From an uncultured Rhodospirillales bacterium (lineage in GTDB: Bacteria > Pseudomonadota > Alphaproteobacteria > Rhodospirillales > Defluviicoccaceae), in assembly GCA_937127205.1 (NCBI GenBank), contig CAKZLS010000289.1, positions 1 to 10,068 on the forward strand: a DNA stretch of 10,068 bases, written 5' to 3'. Numbering within the stretch: position 1 is the stretch's first letter; the number at the start of each line of letters is the position of its first letter. The notes under the pieces are model-generated. The model saw only the letters and a list, made by a program, of their open reading frames with translations, had not been told where the DNA came from and did not search any database. The translations under genes and the position numbers were made by a program. Of the stretch, positions 1 to 4,600 are shown piece after piece.

Positions 1-599
1 ATCTCGTAGCCGTCTTCGCCGGTATAACCGGAGCGGGTCACACCGCACCGGATATCGTCAATTTTTAGATTTTCCATACTCATGAACATCATGTGCCGAC
101 TTGCCGGCGCTAACCGAGCCATAATCGCTGCCGCCATCGGTCCTTGTAACGCTAGCAACGCGCGATCATCCCAAATTTCCAAATCGTAGTCTGGGGCCAG
201 ATGCTCGCGTATATGGGCAAAATCCACTTCCTTGCGGGACGCGTTGACAACCAATACGAGGTAGTAGCCGCCCTGGATGACCATAAGGTCGTCGATGATG
301 CCGCCCTCTTCATTGGTCAAAAGCGTATAGCGCACGCTCCCGGCCGATAGGCCCTGAAGGTCGCCGACGACGAGCTTCTCCAGAGACGCCGCCGCGTCTT
401 CCCCGCGAATAAAAGCCTGGCCCATGTGCGACACATCGAACAAGGAGGCCTGGTCACGGGTATGGAGGTGTTCGGCGATGATTCCGGTGTACTGAAGCGG
501 CATCTCATAACCGGCAAAAGGAACAAGCTTCGCGCCGTGCCGGCGGTGCAGGGCGTGAAGCGGCGTTTGAATTAGAGGCTGGCTGGAAGCGTCAGTCAC
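1..599 (-). CDS. gcvT: Aminomethyltransferase, glycine cleavage system T protein (partial, N-terminal 199 residues)
   Basis: The T protein takes the aminomethyl group from lipoylated H protein and passes a methylene unit to tetrahydrofolate, releasing ammonia; it acts in the cytosol with the P, H and L proteins. The visible part shows the typical N-terminus (TPLHALHRRHGAKLVPFAGY, residues 12-31), DVSHMGQ (55-61), the GGIIDDLMV segment with the catalytic Asp (99-107) and RSGYTGEDGYE (189-199). These mark true GcvT rather than the related YgfZ. The start is GTG at 599-597, preceded by a strong GGGGAGG five bases upstream; no ATG fits as well. The rest, about 165-180 residues judging from usual family length, is off the left edge. 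Genes for the H and P proteins would be expected further left but cannot be seen. A hairpin sits directly upstream of the ribosome binding site (see leader). Confidence 0.95.
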   Translation of the reverse strand, partial: MTDASSQPLIQTPLHALHRRHGAKLVPFAGYEMPLQYTGIIAEHLHTRDQASLFDVSHMGQAFIRGEDAAASLEKLVVGDLQGLSAGSVRYTLLTNEEGGIIDDLMVIQGGYYLVLVVNASRKEVDFAHIREHLAPDYDLEIWDDRALLALQGPMAAAIMARLAPASRHMMFMSMENLKIDDIRCGVTRSGYTGEDGYE

Positions 600-788
600 T
601 TGATCCTCCCCAAATCTGCTGGGTGTCGCATTAAAACCTCCAGCAGGATTTGTTATGTTTCATTTGCGATGAAACGCTGAGCTTTCTCTAGGCTCTCTCG
701 TACGCCTCACGGGCTCATACGTTTCAACGGCCCGACCGCGGCGCGCAGTGTATCGAGTCGGGTCCGGACGTCAATGATGCCGCGGATG
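600..788 (-). promoter_or_regulatory. Structured gcvT leader / intergenic region
   Basis: This 189-base gap lies between the lipoprotein stop and the gcvT start, both on the minus strand. Read as minus-strand RNA, four stems are visible in order: (1) 766-757 with 736-728, nine to ten pairs with one bulge; (2) TGAAACG 726-720 with CGTTTCA 676-670, seven pairs; (3) ATGAAAC-type pairing of 675-669 with 663-657, seven perfect pairs and a 5-base loop; (4) 651-640 with 622-612, eleven pairs with one bulge and a 17-base loop. Stem 4 ends five bases before the GGGGAGG ribosome binding site. Stems 2 and 3 use the same bases and exclude each other. The conserved core of the glycine riboswitch is not recognisable, so I do not name it. 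No stem is followed by a T run on the minus strand, so control by termination is not supported; control of translation is possible. Promoter position is unclear. Confidence 0.45.
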
Positions 789-1370
789 CTATTGTATCGC
801 GCCGCGACGTCGGCGGTTGTACTCAAGCTCTTCCGGCGTCAGCTGCAGGCCGACGAATATATGATAATCCGGTCCGGCGCGCCCCGCCACAGGCGGGATG
901 TCAACGCTCACCGGCGGGTCGTTGGGAGAGACCGTTACACGCGACCGGTTGCCCGGAAAATTCACCGGCAGATTAAAGTCTTGCTTGTTGAGGATGGCTC
1001 GTTGCGGATCCGCGATGGCGACGAAGTAGTTGAACTGCGCCTGGCGATCGCTGTTGGCCGGCCCGCGATTGGCCTCGAACACCGGCGCGAGGGCTACCGA
1101 CAGGATCGGACTGTCGTTCTCGTCTTCGGTATACTCGCAACCGAACCGGATATCGATAATCGTCACCTCGTAATCGACGTCGGTGAGATCCTTGCCCGGT
1201 CCCGGGACGAACTTGGTCAGCCTGTCGGCATCACCCAACACCGATATGCGTGGACACACCTGACCGGGTGGGGGCTCCTCGCTGGAGCTGCACCCCGCCA
1301 TGGCCAGCACCGACACCGCCAGCAGTCCCGTGCAAATCGCGCCGCGAAGGTTGATTCCGGTGTTGCTCAC
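789..1370 (-). CDS. Unrecognised lipoprotein
   Basis: This 193-residue protein has a lipoprotein signal peptide: a short charged start, a hydrophobic stretch at about 11-25 and the lipobox MAGC with Cys27, followed by SSSEEPPP. The mature part (about 167 residues) would be anchored to a membrane facing the periplasm; Ser+2 argues against inner-membrane retention by the enterobacterial Asp rule. Two further Cys, 39 and 78, could form a disulfide. The segment at about 65-85 (YEVTIIDIRFGCEY) looks like beta structure, and the C-terminus is basic (NRRRRGAIQ). I do not recognise a named domain or function. The start is GTG at 1370-1368, overlapping the TGA of the CDGSH gene by four bases; with no clear ribosome binding site, translation probably depends on re-initiation after that gene. 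The stop is TAG. Similar conserved hypothetical lipoproteins probably exist in related alphaproteobacteria, but this was not checked. Confidence 0.85.
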   Translation of the reverse strand: MSNTGINLRGAICTGLLAVSVLAMAGCSSSEEPPPGQVCPRISVLGDADRLTKFVPGPGKDLTDVDYEVTIIDIRFGCEYTEDENDSPILSVALAPVFEANRGPANSDRQAQFNYFVAIADPQRAILNKQDFNLPVNFPGNRSRVTVSPNDPPVSVDIPPVAGRAGPDYHIFVGLQLTPEELEYNRRRRGAIQ

Positions 1371-1606
1371 AGCGATTGGTGGCTGCCGTCGCAGAAGGGG
1401 GGGGTTGCCGTATGTTTACATCCACACAGATAGACGGTGTCCGTCTTTTTTGCTTTGAACACGACGGGGTCTATACCGGTGTCCTTGTGACTCCCGTCGC
1501 AATACGGCTGGGTGGCGCTGCGTCCGCACGCGCACCAAGCATACTTGCGTCCGGCCTCGACCGGAACGGCATAGGGAGATTTTTGAGGGCTGACGGCGTC
1601 AGTCAT
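1367..1606 (-). CDS. Two-domain CDGSH iron-sulfur protein (mitoNEET-like, CISD3 type)
   Basis: The 79-residue chain carries two complete CDGSH zinc-finger-like iron-sulfur motifs. The first has ligands Cys25, Cys27, Cys36 and His40 (CACG, then YCDGSH); the second has Cys61, Cys63, Cys72 and His76 (CGC, then FCDGSH). Each is expected to bind a [2Fe-2S] cluster through three Cys and one His. Two motifs in one chain match the CISD3/Miner2 type, where a monomer holds both clusters. There is no signal peptide or membrane segment, so it should be cytosolic. Family members are linked to cluster transfer and redox sensing; the bacterial role is poorly known. The ATG start at 1606-1604 has only a weak AGAAAGA-like site upstream. 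The codons for Thr68-Pro69-Pro70 contain a run of eight C (plus-strand G run at 1397-1404) just before the second motif. The end overlaps the lipoprotein start by four bases. Confidence 0.93.
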   Translation of the reverse strand: MTDAVSPQKSPYAVPVEAGRKYAWCACGRSATQPYCDGSHKDTGIDPVVFKAKKTDTVYLCGCKHTATPPFCDGSHQSL

Positions 1607-1745
1607 GGTCGATCTTTCTTTTACTTGAGACGTGGCGGGATGTCATCGCATGAGTGCGAAACTGTAAATGACGGCGCGTGCCAGAACAAGCGGGTTCCGT
1701 CGGCGGGGAGACAGGTCTCTAAGTTGCGGGGGTACTTGCGGAATG

Positions 1746-1770
1746 CGCCTCAAAGCCTATGGTTGAGGCG
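1746..1770 (+). promoter_or_regulatory. Perfect inverted repeat in the thrB leader
   Basis: CGCCTCAA (1746-1753) and TTGAGGCG (1763-1770) form a perfect 8-pair stem with a 9-base loop. It ends 22 bases before the thrB ATG, in the 186-base divergent region shared with the CDGSH gene. No T run follows on either strand, so it is not a standard terminator. It could be an operator or an RNA hairpin that affects thrB translation, since thrB has no evident ribosome binding site. Function is inference only. Elsewhere in 1607-1792 I see no convincing promoter for either gene. Confidence 0.4.
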
Positions 1771-1792
1771 TTCACCAGAATCAGTATGACCA

Positions 1793-2752
1793 ATGGCCGT
1801 TTACACTGAAATTACCGATGAGGAAGTCGCGCACTTTGTGGCGGAATATGACATCGGCCAGGTTGTTGCCTGCAAGGGTATCGCCGAGGGCATCGAGAAT
1901 ACCAATTACATGCTGGTTACCGACACCGGCACGTTTATCCTCACGCTCTACGAAAAGCGGGTGAGGGTAGAGGATTTGCCGTTCTTCCTCGGCCTCATGG
2001 AGCACTTGGCCGAGCGCGGGATCCTCTGTCCGACGCCGGTGCACGACCGCGACGGCGTGGCGCTGCGGACCCTTGCCGGCCGCGCGGCGGTGATCGTGAC
2101 GTTCCTCAAAGGCATGTGGCCCCGGCAGCCGACGCTGACGCATTGCGCCGCTCTCGGAGAAGCGATGGCGCACATGCATGTGGCCTGCGCCGATTTTCCC
2201 ATGAACCGGGCAAACGACTTGTCGGTGGCCGGGTGGCGCCCGCTGTTCGCCGCCGCGATGGCATCGGGCGAGGGCATTGCGGCCGACCTGGCGGCGGAGC
2301 TGGACGACGAGCTCGCGGCGCTGGAGAGGGAATGGCCGGACACCCTGCCGGCCGGGGTCATTCACGCCGATCTCTTTCCCGACAATGTTTTTTTCGACGG
2401 TGACCGACTATCCGGCATCATCGACTTCTACTTCGCGTGCAGCGATTATTTCGCCTACGATCTCGCCGTATGTCTGAACGCGTGGTGCTTCGAACCGGAT
2501 AGCAGCTTCAATATCACCAAGGCGCGTCGCCTGGTGAACGCTTACCACGCGGTAAGACCGCTGTCCCCGGTCGAACTCGATAGCCTGCCGGTGCTTGCGC
2601 GAGGCGCCGCCATGCGGTTCCTTCTGACCCGGCTCTACGATTGGCTGAACACGCCCTCGGACGCCCTGGTCACGCCGAAGAACCCCCTGGAATATATCCG
2701 CAAGATGCGCTTTCACCGGGGCGTGCGCAGCTTCGCCGGTTATGGACTGTGA
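1793..2752 (+). CDS. thrB: Homoserine kinase, type II (APH/choline-kinase fold)
   Basis: The enzyme phosphorylates L-homoserine to O-phosphohomoserine, the substrate of threonine synthase, in the cytosol. The 319-residue protein has the phosphotransferase-fold layout of alphaproteobacterial ThrB: nucleotide-binding loop GIAEGIENTNY (29-39), ATP-lobe strand ending in FILTLYEKR (48-56), the catalytic loop HADLFPDN (191-198) with Asp193 and Asn198, and the metal-binding GIIDFYFAC (208-216) with Asp211. It is unrelated to the GHMP-type ThrB of enterobacteria. The ATG at 1793 is fixed by an in-frame TGA two codons upstream; the next Met lies inside the fold. No Shine-Dalgarno match is evident, and an out-of-frame ATG at 1786 opens a 7-codon ORF running to 1809. 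The downstream rnhA begins at the stop codon, so the two are probably one transcript. The next enzyme, ThrC, is encoded at the right edge on the other strand. Confidence 0.95.
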   Translation: MAVYTEITDEEVAHFVAEYDIGQVVACKGIAEGIENTNYMLVTDTGTFILTLYEKRVRVEDLPFFLGLMEHLAERGILCPTPVHDRDGVALRTLAGRAAVIVTFLKGMWPRQPTLTHCAALGEAMAHMHVACADFPMNRANDLSVAGWRPLFAAAMASGEGIAADLAAELDDELAALEREWPDTLPAGVIHADLFPDNVFFDGDRLSGIIDFYFACSDYFAYDLAVCLNAWCFEPDSSFNITKARRLVNAYHAVRPLSPVELDSLPVLARGAAMRFLLTRLYDWLNTPSDALVTPKNPLEYIRKMRFHRGVRSFAGYGL

Positions 2753-2774
2753 TGATGGCACTGTGATGATGGCG
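2747..2774 (+). repeat. 14-base tandem duplication at the thrB-rnhA junction
   Basis: CTGTGATGATGGCA (2747-2760) is followed at once by CTGTGATGATGGCG (2761-2774), 13 of 14 bases identical. The first copy holds the thrB TGA stop (2750-2752), the second the likely rnhA ATG (2766 or 2769). The ATG at 2752 in the first copy opens a 4-codon frame (MMAL) that stops with TGA at 2764-2766, whose last base is the first base of the rnhA ATG at 2766. Confidence 0.9.
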
Positions 2775-3233
2775 GCGACCGACAGCAAAGACGACGACGG
2801 CAGTATCGATCTCTATTCCGATGGCGCGTGCCTCGGCAATCCCGGTCCCGGCGGCTGGGGTGTCGTGTTGAAGTGGCGGGGTATCGAGAAGGAACTGAGT
2901 GGCGGCGAAGGCGATACCACCAACAATCGCATGGAACTGACCGCTGCCATCAAGGGGCTGGCCGCGCTGAAGAAGCGTTCGACGGTGCGCATCCATACCG
3001 ACAGCACCTATGTGCGCGACGGGATCACCAAATGGATCCACAACTGGAAACGCAACGGGTGGAAGACCGCCGGCAAGAAACCGGTGAAGAACGTGGACCT
3101 GTGGCAGCAATTGGAACAGGCCATTACCCGGCACAGCGTCGAATGGCACTGGGTCAAAGGTCACGCCGGACACCCGGGAAACGAGCATGCGGACCGTTTG
3201 GCCGGAGAAGCGGCGCGGCAGTTTAGTCGGTGA
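2766..3233 (+). CDS. rnhA: Ribonuclease HI
   Basis: RNase HI cuts the RNA strand of RNA-DNA hybrids with two metal ions and removes R-loops and primers. Counting from the ATG at 2766 (155 residues, the usual size), the catalytic carboxylates are Asp19 (YSDGACLGNPGPGG), Glu57 (NNRMEL), Asp79 (IHTDSTYV) and Asp143, with the assisting His133 in VKGHAGHPGNEHADRLA. The basic handle region is present (ITKWIHNWKRNGWK, about 87-100). An in-frame ATG at 2742 would add eight residues and overlap thrB by 11 bases; the ATGs at 2766/2769 are preferred because they give normal length and lie in a TGATG stop/start overlap. No strong ribosome binding site is seen, which fits translational coupling to thrB. 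The thrB-rnhA order is, from memory, common in alphaproteobacteria. No intrinsic terminator is evident after the stop. Confidence 0.95.
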   Translation: MMAATDSKDDDGSIDLYSDGACLGNPGPGGWGVVLKWRGIEKELSGGEGDTTNNRMELTAAIKGLAALKKRSTVRIHTDSTYVRDGITKWIHNWKRNGWKTAGKKPVKNVDLWQQLEQAITRHSVEWHWVKGHAGHPGNEHADRLAGEAARQFSR

Positions 3234-3340
3234 ACGCGTGCGTGAGGCTCTCGTCTCGGAAGATCCTTTAAAACCAATAGGGTGAACCATCCGCATGGCG
3301 GCGAACAATCAGCGATCTCCAATTAGCAATACATTTTTCG

Positions 3341-3370
3341 TGGTTATTAGCCCTGTCGCTGTGCTACACT
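3341..3370 (+). promoter_or_regulatory. Possible promoter of the hemerythrin gene
   Basis: TACACT at 3365-3370, preceded by TG one base earlier (TGC-TACACT, an extended -10), lies 57 bases before the hemerythrin ATG. A weak -35 (TGGTTA, 3341-3346) sits 18 bases upstream. The match is modest; the 193-base gap after rnhA makes a separate promoter likely, but this exact position is uncertain. Confidence 0.3.
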
Positions 3371-3426
3371 ATTGGAAGAGTCACTTCCCGCTGGCGATCG
3401 GTTCGGCGGTAGCGAGGTTCGGAAAA

Positions 3427-3906
3427 ATGTCGTGTTTTCAATGGTCAGAGGAAATGAGTGTCGGCATCGCCGCAATCGACTCGGATCATAAATGTCTGAT
3501 CAGAATTATTGATTTGCTCCATGACATCCGGGATCAGGACGACTCGCAGCGAATGATCGATACGGTTCTCGATACCCTCCTGGTGTATGGGCGGCACCAT
3601 TTTGCCCGGGAGGAGCGGGTCTTGGCCGCGTGCAAATTCCCGGGGCGCGCCTTCCATCACTCCGAGCATCAAGGCTTCACCCGGTATGTGGAGAGCCTCC
3701 GCAAGCGTTTCAGGGGCACCGGCGATCCGCAGATGGCCAAGGAGTTGCGCGACTATCTGTCGGCGTGGTTGCGGCATCACATCTTGATTCAGGACATGGC
3801 TTTCAAGCCGTATGTGACCGGCAAGGCCGGTGCCGAAGAGGTCGCAAACGCGGCTGGCCCCTCTTTGATCGATATGGTGGATGGCAGGGAAATGCGCCTG
3901 AACTAG
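3427..3906 (+). CDS. Bacteriohemerythrin (single-domain, O2-binding di-iron protein)
   Basis: This 159-residue soluble protein is a four-helix-bundle hemerythrin that binds O2 at a non-heme di-iron site. All seven ligands of the family pattern can be placed: His21 (IDSDHKCL), His58 and Glu62 (HHFAREE), His77 and His81 (HHSEH), His118 and Asp123 (WLRHHILIQD). Trp6 and the VGIAAID stretch match the usual N-terminal arm. About 29 residues after the last helix (from Thr131) are a tail with no recognised function. I chose ATG 3427, nine bases after GAGG at 3414-3417, giving the normal start (MSCFQWSEEMSVGI). An in-frame ATG at 3295 would add 44 residues of unlike sequence and is not preferred. No sensor or signalling domain is fused, so likely roles are oxygen storage, delivery or scavenging. 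It stands alone, with gaps of about 190 bases before and 117 bases after. Confidence 0.93.
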   Translation: MSCFQWSEEMSVGIAAIDSDHKCLIRIIDLLHDIRDQDDSQRMIDTVLDTLLVYGRHHFAREERVLAACKFPGRAFHHSEHQGFTRYVESLRKRFRGTGDPQMAKELRDYLSAWLRHHILIQDMAFKPYVTGKAGAEEVANAAGPSLIDMVDGREMRLN

Positions 3907-3949
3907 CGGCTGTCGGCGGGAACCGCCCCGAGGGCGCCGCGCGGCGATT

Positions 3950-3991
3950 GTTAAAAAAATAGAAAAGAAGAAGGGCCCGGACGGGCCCTTC
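3950..3991 (-). terminator. Intrinsic terminator of the peroxiredoxin gene
   Basis: GAAGGGCCC (3970-3978) and GGGCCCTTC (3983-3991) form a perfect 9-pair G+C-rich stem with a GGAC loop. On the minus strand it is followed by a T-rich tail (TTCTTTTCTATTTTTTT, 3969-3953). It starts 33 bases after the peroxiredoxin stop. On the plus strand the tail after the stem is only CTGCGTTTA, so it would stop hemerythrin transcripts weakly at best. Confidence 0.9.
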
Positions 3992-4023
3992 CTGCGTTTA
4001 CGTACCTTCTTGCTGTTACAGCG

Positions 4024-4506
4024 TTACAGCTGCTTGAGCAGTTCCTCGGCGCTGGTCTTTTCGAATGCGCCTGCGGGATCGATATTCAAGGATTTGACCA
4101 CGCCATCCTCGACGATCATCGAGAACCGCTCGTTGCGCAGCCCGAGCCCCTTACCGGTAAGGTCCAACTCCAAGCCCGCCGCCTTGGTGAAAGCCGCATC
4201 GCCGTCGGCAACCATTTGCACCGCATCGCCGGCATTTTGGTCTTTCGCCCAGGCGCCCATGACGAAAACGTCGTTGACGGACGTGCAAACGATGGAATCG
4301 ACGCCCTTCGACTTCAGCGCATCGGCATTGGCGACGAATCCCGGAACGTGCTTTGCCGAACATGTGGGGGTAAAAGCCCCCGGAACGCCAAAGAACGCTA
4401 CTTTCTTGCCGGCAAAAATGTCGTCGCTACTGATGGCTTGTGGGCCGTCGGGGCCCATCTTCATCAGAGTAACCGATGGGATCTTGTCTCCCACTTTGAT
4501 TGTCAT
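4024..4506 (-). CDS. Peroxiredoxin, PrxV/AHP1-like (redoxin family)
   Basis: The enzyme reduces hydrogen peroxide and organic hydroperoxides through a peroxidatic cysteine in the cytosol. In the 160-residue protein the active site is VPGAFTPTCSAKHVPGF (41-57), giving the PxxxTxxC motif with peroxidatic Cys49 and Thr46; the conserved Arg is in the NERFSMIV segment. A second Cys at 73 (SIVCTSVND) is common in PrxV-type proteins and need not be a resolving Cys. The last residues (TSAEELLKQL) match the family end. I chose the ATG at 4506-4504, preceded by GGGGGA six bases upstream; an in-frame ATG at 4662 would run into the dsbD gene and add 52 unlike residues. There is no signal peptide. It lies 94 bases after dsbD on the same strand and may be read with it or from its own promoter in the gap. 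Confidence 0.94.
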   Translation of the reverse strand: MTIKVGDKIPSVTLMKMGPDGPQAISSDDIFAGKKVAFFGVPGAFTPTCSAKHVPGFVANADALKSKGVDSIVCTSVNDVFVMGAWAKDQNAGDAVQMVADGDAAFTKAAGLELDLTGKGLGLRNERFSMIVEDGVVKSLNIDPAGAFEKTSAEELLKQL

Positions 4507-4536
4507 TGTTTTCCCCCGTTCAGCGTGAACATTGGT

Positions 4537-4554
4537 GTGGGCATGAGTGCCCAC
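4537..4554 (-). promoter_or_regulatory. Perfect hairpin in the peroxiredoxin leader
   Basis: GTGGGCA (4537-4543) and TGCCCAC (4548-4554) form a perfect 7-pair stem with a 4-base loop, 30 bases before the peroxiredoxin start and 46 bases after the dsbD stop. There is no T run after it on the minus strand, so it is not a standard terminator. It may be an operator, an mRNA-stabilising hairpin or an attenuated read-through point. Role is inference. Confidence 0.4.
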
Positions 4555-4562
4555 TGCCATGA

Positions 4563-4590
4563 GACATAGTGGACAGAGCCGAGAATTCAA
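4563..4590 (-). promoter_or_regulatory. Possible promoter of the peroxiredoxin gene
   Basis: On the minus strand TTGAAT (4590-4585) is followed after 16 bases by TATGTC (4568-4563). The -35 matches four of six consensus bases and the -10 three of six. It lies between the dsbD stop and the leader hairpin. A weak candidate, listed because it would let the peroxiredoxin respond separately from dsbD. Confidence 0.25.
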
Positions 4591-4600
4591 AATCTTTCCG

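Noticed and set aside
728..766. Intrinsic terminator after the lipoprotein gene
   Set aside because: The stem is G+C-rich but has a 20-base loop, and it is followed on the minus strand by CCGTTGAAAC with no T run.
600..780. Glycine riboswitch before gcvT
   Set aside because: The known aptamer core (a GCCGAAGGAGCAA-like segment and the CUCAGGCAAAAGGAC segment) is not found on the minus strand; only generic stems are seen.
774..1433. 219-codon plus-strand ORF
   Set aside because: It lies antisense over the lipoprotein gene and the end of the CDGSH gene, is rich in Arg/His, and shows no family features; a shadow frame.
1786..1809. Threonine attenuator leader peptide
   Set aside because: The 7-codon frame has a single Thr, no Ile, and no terminator follows before thrB.
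3295..3426. Longer start of the hemerythrin gene at 3295
   Set aside because: The added 44 residues do not resemble the family, and the 3427 start has a proper ribosome binding site and the normal N-terminus.
3907..3949. Plus-strand terminator after the hemerythrin gene
   Set aside because: Short G+C-rich stems exist (GGCGG/CCGCC and CGCCGCGCGGCG), but they are followed by ATTGTTAAAAAAA, an A run rather than a T run.
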